From contig NZ_PEEU01000001.1 in NCBI RefSeq assembly GCF_002754195.1, forward strand, positions 2,604,001 through 2,668,000: 64,000 bases of DNA, given 5' to 3'. Below are positions 53,531-63,535 of the stretch, one piece after another. How positions within the stretch are numbered: position 1 is the stretch's first letter; every line of letters begins with the position of its first letter. The position numbers and the translations under genes are program-made. Origin of the DNA: Flavobacterium sp. 9 (GTDB taxonomy: Bacteria > Bacteroidota > Bacteroidia > Flavobacteriales > Flavobacteriaceae). The notes below the pieces were generated by a model. It searched no databases. It had not been told where the DNA came from and saw nothing but the letters and a program-made list of their open reading frames with translations.

Positions 53531-55423
53531 TTATTTTTTATTGAAGATTTGAATAGATTTATCAGACACATAAAAAATATTTTGTGTCGCAGGATCTACT
53601 TCATAAACTGGTTTGTTGTTTGTGAAAATAATTTTATCAACCTCAACTCCATCTACTTTACTCACTTTTACAAGAATTTTTTCTCCTGTTTCTGCTTTAG
53701 CAAAAATATAAGAGTAGTCTCTGTTTTGTTTCATAGCATTAAAACGAGAATTAAATTTAGCCGCTACAATTCCCAGAGCTGCTGATCCTGCTGCATAATT
53801 TTTTGCCTGATCCATATTCTTCTTATCTTCTGGCACTAAAACAGTAGTTCTCATATTTCCGCTAGAGTCGCGGTATGTCATTGTCACCTCAGAACCTTTA
53901 AATTCGCTTACACCTGCTCCAACTCCTAAACCGATACTTCCAACAATGGCAGCACTTTTAAGAAGACGTCTTGTTCCTTCTCCAGGTTGTGAGTATGTAA
54001 GGTGATATTTAATTGTACCATCCATATTAACTCCCATAACCTCAAGTGGTCCAGAAAGCACAACTCCCCAAGGGAATAATTCAATACTGTTTAATTCTTT
54101 TTCTTTTTTGATATTTACTTTAGCAAATGGTTCTGGTTTGTCGCTAATACTTGGATCAAATTTGTATAATTTCTCGTCATTATATACTAAGTAAGAATTT
54201 GTAGCTTCATCATAAGTAGGCAAAACCGGACGATCTTTGTCAAACGAGATATTACGTTTCCAAAGTTTAACTCCTGTTTTGTAATCTACCATGTTTCCGT
54301 AAGTTCCTGTAAGGTACATTACTTTTTCACCAACTTTTCCTAAGTAATAAATTGGATCTTCTTTATCATCAGAAATTTCGATGAATTTTTTCCAAAGTTT
54401 TTCTCCGTCTTTGTTGATCAACATCATTTCGTTTTCAGCAACATATAAGAAATCCTGATCGATAGGAATTACTCTTTTCAATCCATCTCCACGTGCATCT
54501 TTTTTCCAGATTTTTTCTCCTGTTTTTAAGTCAAAAAAGTTAAATCCGCTGTAATGAGCAACTAATATTTTTGTTCCCCAATCTTCAAGATAAACAACTC
54601 TTTTTGTTTTGATAGATTCTTTCCAGATACTTTTTCCTGTTTCTGTATTCAAAACATTCAAATATTGTTTTGTCGAAAAAGTTCCAGTGTTGTTTACAAC
54701 AACAATGTTTTTATCATTTTGAGTTAAAAAGAATTTAGAATAATCTTCTTCCCCTTTCCAGTTCAACTTTCCTGTCGCTCTGTCAAAAGAATATAATTTT
54801 CCGTATAATAAATAGTAAATTACTGATCCGTGAACTGTAGCAATATTTGTATTTACTGACTCTTTGAAAGAGAAACTAAATAATGATTTTGCTTTGTCTA
54901 CAGTAGTATTCCATTTTAATTCGCCAGTTGTCATATCCAACAATGCGATTGCCATATCTCCATCTTTTTTCAAAGTAAGCAAATACTCATTTGTTTCAGG
55001 AATAAAATCTGATTGTGTTACCCAAAAAGATTCTTTTGATGAATTATAAACTACTTTACCAGTATCAGTATTAATGATCATGTACTTACTATTGATGTAA
55101 GCTTCAACATAAGGACTTCCGACAACGTTTGTTAAAGAACTTTTATCCGCAAAAAGTTTTGTAAGATCTGTGTCAGCTATGATATCCGCTGCTGATTTAC
55201 CTCCAAAATCCTCTTTGGTCAAAGTCCAAACCACTTTTTTAGTTTCAGGATCCAAACCTTTTATAGTTGCCCCTTCTTTAAAAACAACAATTCCTGTAAT
55301 TCCGTTCTGTACCAAATCCTGTACAGCACTGTCTGTGTTCACGATTTCATCATATTTCCTTTGTGAAAATGCTGAAACGCAAACTAATAAAAGCAAAAAA
55401 ATCGAGAATGTAATTTTCTTCAT
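53531..55423 (-). CDS. Secreted PQQ-like beta-propeller protein
   Basis: 630 residues with a signal peptide (KKITFSIFLLLLVCVSAFSQ). About seven propeller blades are seen as repeated tryptophan docking motifs such as TKKVVWTLTKEDFGG, TGELKWNTTV, TGKLNWKGEEDYSKF, TGKSIWKESIKTK, TGEKIWKKDARGD and TGVKLWKRNISFD. A C-terminal unit from about 500 has a glycine-rich helix (GSIGLGVGAGVSEFKG). Extracytoplasmic; it resembles BamB-like scaffold propellers more than enzymes. Partner unknown. Confidence 0.82.
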   Translation of the reverse strand: MKKITFSIFLLLLVCVSAFSQRKYDEIVNTDSAVQDLVQNGITGIVVFKEGATIKGLDPETKKVVWTLTKEDFGGKSAADIIADTDLTKLFADKSSLTNVVGSPYVEAYINSKYMIINTDTGKVVYNSSKESFWVTQSDFIPETNEYLLTLKKDGDMAIALLDMTTGELKWNTTVDKAKSLFSFSFKESVNTNIATVHGSVIYYLLYGKLYSFDRATGKLNWKGEEDYSKFFLTQNDKNIVVVNNTGTFSTKQYLNVLNTETGKSIWKESIKTKRVVYLEDWGTKILVAHYSGFNFFDLKTGEKIWKKDARGDGLKRVIPIDQDFLYVAENEMMLINKDGEKLWKKFIEISDDKEDPIYYLGKVGEKVMYLTGTYGNMVDYKTGVKLWKRNISFDKDRPVLPTYDEATNSYLVYNDEKLYKFDPSISDKPEPFAKVNIKKEKELNSIELFPWGVVLSGPLEVMGVNMDGTIKYHLTYSQPGEGTRRLLKSAAIVGSIGLGVGAGVSEFKGSEVTMTYRDSSGNMRTTVLVPEDKKNMDQAKNYAAGSAALGIVAAKFNSRFNAMKQNRDYSYIFAKAETGEKILVKVSKVDGVEVDKIIFTNNKPVYEVDPATQNIFYVSDKSIQIFNKK

Positions 55424-55551
55424 AGTAGTCTTTTTCTTAAAAAATTAATATTTTTGGGTATGGTTTTGTTGTTGAATTAACTTATTAAAGGAGAAAAACA
55501 TTAACATTTAATAAAATTCAACGCACAAATATATAAAAATAGGAATCGGTT

Positions 55552-56265
55552 TTAAGAAAATATTTCTCGCAAAACTTCCAGTGATTTTGGTCTTTTAAAA
55601 CCGTCTAAATGGAAGCTGTAATAATCGATTAGAATTTTCAATAAAATTTGTCTTTCGGCCACATTAAAGACTTTTTGGTCGTTGTCGAATTTTAAATCAA
55701 TTAGTTTTTTAAACACATTGGTTTCGTGTTCTGTAAGTGCGTTAAAACCATGAAAAGGTATAAAAACACCATCGATCATTTCGAAATGAGGAAGATCAAT
55801 TTCTGAAACATCAGGATAGAAACCTAAATATTTGGTGGCTTCTAAAAGTAGAATTAAATGAAAATTAGAAATTTCGTCATGATGGTCAAGCCAAGTTAAA
55901 GCGGTTTCTAAAAAAATAAATAACGATTCGTTCTTTTCTTCTTCCTGAATTGAATAATGCAACATTTCGGACAGAAACATTACCATTGTACTTTTTATCA
56001 AATCAGTATGAATACTCTGAAACGGAACTGCAGATTTAATTTCTTTGAAGTTTTCTAATGTACCTTTGTTTTTATGAACGGCTTCGATCTCAAGAATAGA
56101 CAAAGGCTGGAAATAAGCAATTTTCTGGCTCGCTTTCCGACTCGAAAAAGCATCGCGCACAAAATAAGATTTCAAGCCGTTTGAAAGCGTAAAACATTTT
56201 ACGATCAAACTTTTCTCCTGAAATTTTAATGCCGAAATTACTATTGCTTTGGTTTTGACTAACAA
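55552..56265 (-). CDS. recO: DNA repair protein RecO
   Basis: 237 residues: N-terminal OB fold (VKTKAIVISALKFQEKSLIV, GLKSYFVRDAFSSR), then a helical domain (LIKSTMVMFLSEMLHYSIQE, LDHHDEISNFHLILLLEATK). No zinc-binding cysteines, as usual in Bacteroidetes. RecO with RecR loads RecA on SSB-coated single-stranded DNA. Next to the PorZ-like gene. Confidence 0.92.
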   Translation of the reverse strand: MLVKTKAIVISALKFQEKSLIVKCFTLSNGLKSYFVRDAFSSRKASQKIAYFQPLSILEIEAVHKNKGTLENFKEIKSAVPFQSIHTDLIKSTMVMFLSEMLHYSIQEEEKNESLFIFLETALTWLDHHDEISNFHLILLLEATKYLGFYPDVSEIDLPHFEMIDGVFIPFHGFNALTEHETNVFKKLIDLKFDNDQKVFNVAERQILLKILIDYYSFHLDGFKRPKSLEVLREIFS

Positions 56266-56399
56266 TTTTTGTTTTGTTTATTTTGTTTCAGGTTTCAGGT
56301 TTCAAGTTTTCATCGAGACTGAAAACTGAGACCGGCAACTATCGAATAATCATGATTTCTTATACTTTAAACAATTATCTAATTATCTCAATTGCCACA

Positions 56400-58682
56400 T
56401 TATCTAATTATCATGACTTTTTTAACCTTAGTTTCACTTCCGTCTTGTGCAGAAATAAAAACCATATAAACTCCTGAAGCTACTTTATATCTTCCAAAAG
56501 CGGTTGTGTCCCATTCTATTGTTCCGCCTGTCGAAGTGATTTCATAAACGAGATTGCCTTCGATATCTGTGATTTTAACATTGGCTTTATCAATTAATCC
56601 TGCCACTTTTACTGTTCCCGAATAAGTTGGGCGAACTGGATTTGGATAAATATATACATTGTTCAAATCTTCATTTGCCTGTGTTGCAATCCCTTTAAAA
56701 GCAATCATTCCTTTATTTGTTGCAATAAAAACTTCGCCACTTACACTATTTATTTTAATATCATTTATAGCATTACTTGGCAATGGTGAATTATTTATAG
56801 TAAAATGATATTTTGTTTCCTGACCATTTGGCGAAACCATAAAAACTCCGGAATCGGCTGTTCCAATCCATTTATTATTTGATCCATCTACCGCAATAGA
56901 AGTGATAAATTGCTGATATAATAATTCCTGAGCCAGATTATCTTCCATTATAATAATAGGATTCGCTTTTAATTGACTTTCAGATTGAAAACTTCCAACA
57001 TTAGACAAAACCCTCAATCCATTTGTAGTTCCTATCCAAAGCTGATTTTTAGTATCAACCGCTACAGATCTAACATCTGCTGAAGGCAAATTTCCTGAAT
57101 CAGCTCCCAAAGTCATTTTTTTGAATGCATTTGTACTTTCATTAAAAGCAATCACACCATCTCTATTGGTAGAAATCCATTTGGTGCTATTTTTATCAAT
57201 AGCGATATTTGAATAACTAACGTCTTCCGGTTTAGCCAAAATTGTACTTGTATCATAACTTTGCCATTGTCCATTTGCTTTAAAAACCTTTAAACCGTTT
57301 TTAATTCGGCTATTGGTTATCCAAAGATTTCCGGATTTATCAAAAGCATTTCCGTTGATTCGAACATCTTTATAATCTGGTCCGGCATAAGTAAGACTTT
57401 CAAGACCGCTGTTTTTTTCATTATATAAAAAATTAGGCACATCATCTTCAATCTTTACTAATCCTGAAAAAAAAGAACTTGCATAAACTTGTTTTTCATT
57501 CTTGGGATTAATCAAAATACGTGTTATTGATTTTGCATCATAAACTTCTGAATAAGGAATATTTAACCAACCAGAAGAATTATATCTACTAATACCGTAA
57601 GTATCTAATGGATATGGATCATAAGAAATATTATAATCTCCATAAACAGCCCATAATACATTTGGAGAAACATCGAAAGAAAAGATATTATTTCGAACTG
57701 GTCCCGTAGGCGTATTATCTACAAAAGCAGAAACTCCTGCAAGCGTCGAAGAGAATAAACCTTTTTCTTTTGTTCCGATGAAAATCATATCGCCAACAGC
57801 AGTAGCACAAGTAAAATTTAGACTATTATCCAAAACTTGTGCATTTGAAATTTGACGATTCAAAACCATTTGATTGTTATAAACGTAAACCGAATTTGGT
57901 ATCGTAATAAACAAATTGTGATTTTTTGCTCTCATATCTACAGAAGGCTGTGAAAGCTGCAGAAATCCAACAAATGTATTGGAGTTGAAACGATGAATAT
58001 ATCCCGCTGAATTTATTGCGATAAGTTCTGTATCAAAAGCTTCTACACTTGACCAATCGCCAGGATTCACAAGAAGCCATTGGTTGAAATCAATTAAATT
58101 TGCGTTTGTACTATCTGCTTTTTTAATTCCGGTTGAAGTTGCTGCGTAAATAAATCCATTAAAAAAAGTGGTTTGTTTTACACTGGTTTCTGCGCCATTG
58201 TCTCCAATAAAATAAGTATCTCCAAATTGCGAAGTTGTCAAATTGAATTGTACTATTCCAAAATCGCATGAAACATAAAGCAAACCATTATGTTCCATAA
58301 AATTATTAATTCTTTTTATGCTTGGCGATAATTGTTTGTTAATGATATCGACAACTTTCAGCATGCTTCCGTCGGTTTCGTTGATTACAATCATTAAACC
58401 GTTTTCATAACCAACAATAGTTTTTTTGAATGCATCGCTATGATAAACCGCCGAAATAGTCTGACCCGAAAGTCCATCGATTGTCGTAGTTGTTTTGACA
58501 ACATTTGTAGCCGAGTTTTTAGAGAACAAAGCATTCTCTGAAGCAGCAAAAACTGTAGTTGAAGATTCTGAAATATCTTTTATTTCGTTAAACGAAAAAT
58601 AACCTTCCCAAGACAATTTACTCTGAGCGAAATTAAATTGAAACAGTAATAAAAATAAAATATACAGAAACTTATTCTTCAT
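56400..58682 (-). CDS. porZ: PorZ-like T9SS component with beta-propellers and C-terminal sorting domain
   Basis: 760 residues with signal peptide (NKFLYILFLLLFQFNFAQ). Two beta-propeller regions appear, with motifs NNKWIGTADSGVF, KNQLWIGTTNGLRVLSNVG and GNLWITNSRIKNG. The C-terminal 75 residues form a type A T9SS sorting domain (IYPNPVRPTYSGTVKVAGLI, then VYMVFISAQDG and KKVMIIR). The known PorZ of Porphyromonas has about the same length and the same two propellers plus CTD. It sits on the cell surface and helps the attachment complex modify cargo with A-LPS. Located next to recO on the same strand; a -7 element TATATTTG is at 58711-58704. Confidence 0.82.
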   Translation of the reverse strand: MKNKFLYILFLLLFQFNFAQSKLSWEGYFSFNEIKDISESSTTVFAASENALFSKNSATNVVKTTTTIDGLSGQTISAVYHSDAFKKTIVGYENGLMIVINETDGSMLKVVDIINKQLSPSIKRINNFMEHNGLLYVSCDFGIVQFNLTTSQFGDTYFIGDNGAETSVKQTTFFNGFIYAATSTGIKKADSTNANLIDFNQWLLVNPGDWSSVEAFDTELIAINSAGYIHRFNSNTFVGFLQLSQPSVDMRAKNHNLFITIPNSVYVYNNQMVLNRQISNAQVLDNSLNFTCATAVGDMIFIGTKEKGLFSSTLAGVSAFVDNTPTGPVRNNIFSFDVSPNVLWAVYGDYNISYDPYPLDTYGISRYNSSGWLNIPYSEVYDAKSITRILINPKNEKQVYASSFFSGLVKIEDDVPNFLYNEKNSGLESLTYAGPDYKDVRINGNAFDKSGNLWITNSRIKNGLKVFKANGQWQSYDTSTILAKPEDVSYSNIAIDKNSTKWISTNRDGVIAFNESTNAFKKMTLGADSGNLPSADVRSVAVDTKNQLWIGTTNGLRVLSNVGSFQSESQLKANPIIIMEDNLAQELLYQQFITSIAVDGSNNKWIGTADSGVFMVSPNGQETKYHFTINNSPLPSNAINDIKINSVSGEVFIATNKGMIAFKGIATQANEDLNNVYIYPNPVRPTYSGTVKVAGLIDKANVKITDIEGNLVYEITSTGGTIEWDTTAFGRYKVASGVYMVFISAQDGSETKVKKVMIIR

Positions 58683-58844
58683 TATTTGACATATTCAGAT
58701 AGACAAATATACTACAAACGAAAGTATTTGATTTTTGTTCTACTTTAAATAAAGTTCTTTTTTGAACCTTTAATAGATTAAGAAGAATTATTCTTTTCTT
58801 AATAATGAACAAACTGCATCTATGGATTTAACACAAAATTAAAA

Positions 58845-58879
58845 AAGCCTTCATTTTTCTTTGCGAAAAATGAAGGCTT
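58845..58879 (-). terminator. Terminator after gdhA
   Basis: Perfect 15-bp stem (AAGCCTTCATTTTTC and complement), 5-nt loop, flanked by A-run/T-run; active for the minus strand. Confidence 0.9.
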
Positions 58880-58900
58880 AAAAAAAATCTTCAATTAAAA

Positions 58901-60244
58901 TTATACTACACCTTGTGCAAGCATAGCATCGGCAACTTTAACAAATCCGGCAATGTTAGCTCCTTTTACGTAGTTTACATAACCATCTTCTCCAGCACCA
59001 TATTTTTTACATTGGTTGTGAATTCCAACCATGATATCTTTTAATCTTAAATCAACTTCTTCACTCGTCCAGTTTAGACGAATAGAGTTTTGTGTCATTT
59101 CTAATCCAGATGCAGCAACTCCTCCAGCATTTGCAGCTTTTCCAGGAGCAAATAATACTTTATTATCAAGGAATAATTTAATAGCATCTAAAGTAGAAGG
59201 CATATTTGCAGCTTCAGTCACACATAAAACTCCATTATCAATAAGTTTCTTAGCGTCATCACCGTTTAACTCATTTTGAGTTGCACATGGAATTGCGATA
59301 TCAACTTTTACTTCCCATGGACTTTTTCCTTTATGGAAAACAGCATTTGGATATTTATGAGTATAAACTTCAGCTCTGTTATCTCCAGTTGCTCTCATTT
59401 CGACCATGTGCTCGATTTTCTCTCCAGAAATACCTTCTTCATCAAGAATATAACCATCAGGACCAGAAATAGTAACTACTTTTCCTCCTAATTCGTTTAT
59501 TTTTAAAGCAACTCCCCAAGCCACATTTCCAAAACCAGAAATTGCCACTCTTTTACCTTTAATTTCATGTCCGATAGTACGTAACATTTGATCTGTAAAA
59601 TAAACAACTCCATATCCTGTAGCCTCAGGACGTATTAAAGAACCACCGTAAGCAAGACCTTTACCAGTTAAAACACCAGTAAATTCGTTTCTGATTCTTT
59701 TGTATTGACCAAATAAATAACCAATTTCTCTTGCACCAACTCCAATATCTCCTGCAGGAACGTCTAAGTCAGGACCAATATGACGACATAATTCAGTCAT
59801 AAATGATTGACAGAAACGCATTATTTCTCCATCAGATTTTCCTTCCGGATCAAAATCAGAACCTCCTTTTCCACCACCCATTGGAAGTGTAGTAAGACTA
59901 TTCTTAAAAACTTGTTCGAAAGCTAAAAATTTTAAAACTGATAAATTTACAGAATGATGAAATCTGATTCCACCTTTGTACGGCCCAATTGCAGAATTCA
60001 TCTGAATTCTAAAACCTCTGTTTACAATTATCTCTCCTTTATCGTCCACCCATGGAACTCTGAATATTATAGAACGTTCTGGTTCAGCAATTCTAAGAAG
60101 TAAATTTTTACCATCGTATTTTTTTCTTTCTGCAATAAATGGAATTACCGTTTCTGCAAACTCTCTAACGGCTTGAAGAAACTCAGGCTCGTTTGGATTC
60201 TTTGACTCTACAAGAGCCATAAACTCATTTATTTTTTGTTCCAT
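58901..60244 (-). CDS. gdhA: NADP-specific glutamate dehydrogenase
   Basis: 447 residues, the length of hexameric bacterial GDH. Substrate motif LPMGGGKGGSDFDPEGKSDG with the catalytic Lys, second motif VPAGDIGVGAREIGYLFGQY, and the nucleotide fold KRVAISGFGNVAWG. The enzyme makes glutamate from 2-oxoglutarate and ammonia with NADPH. It is the route that would recapture ammonia released by amino-sugar or amino-acid breakdown. The 300-bp upstream region holds a perfect palindrome near the start. Confidence 0.95.
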   Translation of the reverse strand: MEQKINEFMALVESKNPNEPEFLQAVREFAETVIPFIAERKKYDGKNLLLRIAEPERSIIFRVPWVDDKGEIIVNRGFRIQMNSAIGPYKGGIRFHHSVNLSVLKFLAFEQVFKNSLTTLPMGGGKGGSDFDPEGKSDGEIMRFCQSFMTELCRHIGPDLDVPAGDIGVGAREIGYLFGQYKRIRNEFTGVLTGKGLAYGGSLIRPEATGYGVVYFTDQMLRTIGHEIKGKRVAISGFGNVAWGVALKINELGGKVVTISGPDGYILDEEGISGEKIEHMVEMRATGDNRAEVYTHKYPNAVFHKGKSPWEVKVDIAIPCATQNELNGDDAKKLIDNGVLCVTEAANMPSTLDAIKLFLDNKVLFAPGKAANAGGVAASGLEMTQNSIRLNWTSEEVDLRLKDIMVGIHNQCKKYGAGEDGYVNYVKGANIAGFVKVADAMLAQGVV

Positions 60245-60281
60245 TTTGAAATAAATTATTTTATTTTTTTGCTCAATTATG

Positions 60282-60318
60282 TATTACGAAAACGTTTAGA
60301 GAAAACGTTTTCGTAATA
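60282..60318. promoter_or_regulatory. Candidate operator of gdhA
   Basis: A perfect 16-bp inverted repeat (TATTACGAAAACGTTT, 5-nt spacer, complement) 38 nt upstream of the gdhA ATG. The right half contains AAAACGTTTT, a LacI/GntR-like core. A TATCTTTG -7 element on the minus strand (60331-60324) puts the palindrome at about +1 to +36, suiting a repressor site. Confidence 0.5.
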
Positions 60319-60492
60319 ACACACAAAGATACAGTAAATTGTTATTTTTTTGCATCTGGGCAGTAGATTTGTTTATTTTTCAAACAATGATTAAAATAAC
60401 ATTTACACTTCTAAGTTTACATCAAATTAACATAGTTAAAGTTAGTAAATTAAGTATTTTATTACTTATTTTCTAATAGCCAAATTTATTGT

Positions 60493-60522
60493 TTTGAATC
60501 GAACTTGTTTTTTATATATTTG
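60493..60522 (+). promoter_or_regulatory. Consensus promoter of the beta-barrel protein
   Basis: TTTG at 60493-60496, 18-nt spacer, TATATTTG at 60515-60522: exact match in both boxes. Initiation about 17 nt before the ATG. Confidence 0.8.
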
Positions 60523-60545
60523 CCCTGATTAGAAAGCCCAAAACT

Positions 60546-61340
60546 ATGCTCAAACCTGTAATTATCACATTATTTGCCATCTTTGGCATCTCAACAATTG
60601 CGACTGGTCAGTCCAGTTTAGCACAAGAAGTAGGAATAATATTCGGACCTGTAGTTTTTCAATCCGATTACGGCCAAAGAAATAATTTTGATACAAATAT
60701 CGGAAATACCGGATTTGGTGTAGGAATTGTCCACTTTATAAATTTCTCAGCCAATAACAACAGAGAAAGTTTTTTCACAGAACACTTTAAAGTTAGATCC
60801 GAATTATCTTTTAACAAAACCAACTTAGAACATTTTGGTTATTGGGTAGAAAGAGAAAAATTCAAAAACCTCGTACAACATCTTAGAGCAATGCACGGAA
60901 GCTCTACTTTAGTTAACCTTGGAGCTCAATTGGAGTATTCTCCGTTTATGAAAATTCATGATTTTGAGAACACAATTGGTGGCTTTAGCCCTTATGTAAG
61001 TGTAGGTTTCCAGGTAAGTTACTATAATACCAAAGTTGATTCCAGATTAGGTACTTTAGGACTTCCAGAAAATACTTTTCCAAAATACTTAACTCCGTCA
61101 GATGGCCGTCCATATGGTTTCTCTAGTGAGTCAGGTGTAGTCGCCTCTATAACAGCAGGTGTTGGAGTTCATTACAAACTAACAACAATGAGCGATCTGA
61201 TGTTCGAAGCCCGTTATCAGGGATTTAGTTCTGATTGGGTTGATGGTTTAAATCCTAACAAAGATCTTTATAAAGAAAATAAATCAAACGATTCACAAGT
61301 TTGGTTTAATGTAGGATACATTTATTATTTAGAATTCTAA
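60546..61340 (+). CDS. Outer-membrane beta-barrel-like protein (possible THC0290_0291 family)
   Basis: 264 residues, signal peptide (LKPVIITLFAIFGISTIATG) followed by alternating amphipathic strands (EVGIIFGPVVFQSDYG, YVSVGFQVSYYNT, TAGVGVHYKLTTMSD) and ending in YIYYLEF with the terminal aromatic typical of Bam substrates. I think it belongs to a family specific to Flavobacteriia; the family name is recollection. Likely an outer-membrane structural protein. Monocistronic. Confidence 0.78.
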   Translation: MLKPVIITLFAIFGISTIATGQSSLAQEVGIIFGPVVFQSDYGQRNNFDTNIGNTGFGVGIVHFINFSANNNRESFFTEHFKVRSELSFNKTNLEHFGYWVEREKFKNLVQHLRAMHGSSTLVNLGAQLEYSPFMKIHDFENTIGGFSPYVSVGFQVSYYNTKVDSRLGTLGLPENTFPKYLTPSDGRPYGFSSESGVVASITAGVGVHYKLTTMSDLMFEARYQGFSSDWVDGLNPNKDLYKENKSNDSQVWFNVGYIYYLEF

Positions 61341-61360
61341 AGAAATCCACAACATAAAAA

Positions 61361-61402
61361 AAATCCCAAATTCCAAAATCATTAGATTGGAATTTGGGAT
61401 TT
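61361..61402. terminator. Bidirectional terminator of the CCAAATTCCAA family
   Basis: AAATCCCAAATTCCAA and perfect complement (61387-61402) between convergent genes. Same core as the inverted repeat at 45336-45395. Confidence 0.85.
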
Positions 61403-61424
61403 TTACATTTTATAGATTGTTTTC

Positions 61425-62567
61425 TTATGCTAAAGCTTGCTCTAAATCTGCTATTAAATCTTCAGCATCTTCAATACCAACGCTCAATCGAACAAGATCG
61501 TCTGTAATACCAACTTCTGCTCTTTTATCAGCCGGAATAGAAGCGTGCGTCATTAAAGCAGGATGATTTGCTAATGATTCAACTCCTCCAAGAGATTCTG
61601 CCAAAGTAAAAACTTTTAGTTTCTCTAAAAACGTAATCGAATCTTCTTTTTTACCTGATTTAAAAGTAAAAGAAACCATTCCGCCAAAAGCTTTCATTTG
61701 CTTTTTAGCAATTTCATGAAACGGATGACTTTTTAATCCTGGATAATAAACAGTATCGATTTTAGGATGATTACTTAAATATTCAACTACTTTTTCTCCG
61801 TTTTCACAATGTCTTTGTACTCTTAACGAAAGTGTTTTAATTCCTCTCAAAACCAAGAAACTATCCATTGGCCCAAGTGTTCCTCCAGTTGCAAATTGTT
61901 GAAAATGTAATTGTTCTCCTAAAGTTTCATCTTTTACAATTAAAGCTCCCGCAATAACATCAGAATGTCCTCCAAGATATTTTGTAGCAGAGTGCATAAC
62001 AATATCAGCTCCAAGATCAAGAGGTTTTTGCAAATATGGCGTTGCAAAAGTATTATCTACAGCAAACAAGATATTATTAGCTTTCGTGATTTTTGCCACT
62101 TCCTGAATGTCTGCCAATTTCATTAACGGATTTGTAGGTGTTTCTACCCAAACCAATTTTGTGTTTTCGTTGATTAATGATTTCAATTTTTCAATATCAG
62201 TCATATCAACAAAATGGAACTTAATTCCTGAATCTTTATAAATTCGAGAGAACATTCTATAAGTTCCTCCATATAAATCATCCATAGCAATGATTTCATC
62301 TCCGGCTTTAAATGATCTTAAAACACAATCTGTCGCTGCCAAACCAGATGAAAATGCCAATCCGCGCGTACCATTTTCGATACTAGCCAAAGCGTTTTCT
62401 AAAGCTGTACGAGTTGGATTTGAAGCTCGGCTATATTCATAATCAGCCAACGGTTTCCCCGGACTAGTCTGAACAAATGTTGAAGTTTGATACACCGGAG
62501 GCATAACTGCTCCTGTACTTGGATCATGATGTTGACCACCATGTATTACTTTAGTATTGAATTTCAT
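61425..62567 (-). CDS. metB: Cystathionine gamma-synthase / PLP trans-sulfuration enzyme
   Basis: 380 residues. PLP motifs YEYSRASNPTRTALENALA, AFSSGLAATDCVLR, and the Schiff-base lysine in MHSATKYLGGHSDVIAGAL. The C-terminus AESLGGVESLANHPALMTHA completes the family signature. It joins O-acylhomoserine with cysteine toward methionine, or may act as gamma-lyase. A -7 element TAAATTTG (62608-62601) is upstream on the minus strand. Confidence 0.88.
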   Translation of the reverse strand: MKFNTKVIHGGQHHDPSTGAVMPPVYQTSTFVQTSPGKPLADYEYSRASNPTRTALENALASIENGTRGLAFSSGLAATDCVLRSFKAGDEIIAMDDLYGGTYRMFSRIYKDSGIKFHFVDMTDIEKLKSLINENTKLVWVETPTNPLMKLADIQEVAKITKANNILFAVDNTFATPYLQKPLDLGADIVMHSATKYLGGHSDVIAGALIVKDETLGEQLHFQQFATGGTLGPMDSFLVLRGIKTLSLRVQRHCENGEKVVEYLSNHPKIDTVYYPGLKSHPFHEIAKKQMKAFGGMVSFTFKSGKKEDSITFLEKLKVFTLAESLGGVESLANHPALMTHASIPADKRAEVGITDDLVRLSVGIEDAEDLIADLEQALA

Positions 62568-62642
62568 ATAGTTACAAATTTTAAATGCTTAATTGTGGTA
62601 CAAATTTACCGTTTAATTTATTTTAATCCTGAAACAACTTCT

Positions 62643-62650
62643 TACCTTTG
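62643..62650 (+). promoter_or_regulatory. -7 element of the RsiV-like lipoprotein gene
   Basis: TACCTTTG is an exact TAnnTTTG, 22 nt before the ATG; TTTT occurs at the -33 position. Confidence 0.5.
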
Positions 62651-62672
62651 TATATAATTAACACTTTTTGAT

Positions 62673-63416
62673 ATGAGACATTACACTTTTTTAGTCTTTT
62701 TGCTTGTAATTCTGACAAGTTGTAGCAAAGAGCTTTCCTTTGAAAATGAAACATTTGAAAAAGAATCGACTATTCCTTGCAAAAATGATTGCCCAAAAAT
62801 TACCATAGATGTTCCTATCGCAAAAAATATTCCGATAGTAGCAGACAGCATCAATAAAAAAGTTTTTGCTGTAATAAAAGAGATCGTTTATTTTGGCGAA
62901 GATCATGCAAAAGTGAATGATTATAAAACATTAACAGCTTCTTTTATTACTTCTTTTGAAGAAATGCACAAGAAATTTCCAAGCGAAACTTTTGGCTGGG
63001 AAGGAAAAATAAAAGGAGATATTGTGTTTAAATCCGATCAGATCTTAAATATCAAAATCGATCATTATACTTTTACCGGCGGCGCACATGGTTATCAAGG
63101 ACTAAGATCTTTGCTTTTTAACACTAAAACCGGAAAAACCATTTTTAGCGATCAGTTATTTAAAGATGAAAAAGGATTTAAGGCTTTCGCCGAAAAGGAA
63201 TTCAGAGCAAAATATCATATTCCAACAAAAGCCAACATCAATGCGAGCGGATTAATGTTTGAAAATGACAAGTTTCAATTACCTCAGAATATTTTTTATA
63301 CAGACGAAGGTTTACTTTTATATTACAACTCTTATGAAGCCGCTTCATATGCAGATGGCCCAAAAGAACTTTTATTTCCATATGATGAAGTCAATCAGTA
63401 TTTGAAATATCAATGA
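62673..63416 (+). CDS. DUF4163/DUF3298 (RsiV-like) lipoprotein
   Basis: 247 residues with a lipobox: LVFLLVILTSCSKE, lipidated Cys17. The N-terminal DUF4163-like part is followed by the DUF3298 part with HYTFTGGAHGYQGLRSLLFN and FYTDEGLLLYYNSYEAASYA. The same domain pair in RsiV binds lysozyme, but here no sigma factor is adjacent, so the protein may act as a sensor or a structural binder. It is divergent from metB. Confidence 0.88.
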   Translation: MRHYTFLVFLLVILTSCSKELSFENETFEKESTIPCKNDCPKITIDVPIAKNIPIVADSINKKVFAVIKEIVYFGEDHAKVNDYKTLTASFITSFEEMHKKFPSETFGWEGKIKGDIVFKSDQILNIKIDHYTFTGGAHGYQGLRSLLFNTKTGKTIFSDQLFKDEKGFKAFAEKEFRAKYHIPTKANINASGLMFENDKFQLPQNIFYTDEGLLLYYNSYEAASYADGPKELLFPYDEVNQYLKYQ

Positions 63417-63535
63417 TTTTGTTTGAGAAAAAATTTGGCTAAAGCCTATTTACAATACTGAATCATGATCTCCAGCTAAAGCTGGAGCCTATTCAAAAAA
63501 CCTTTGTCGCTTTGCACCTCTGAACCTTTGTCCCT

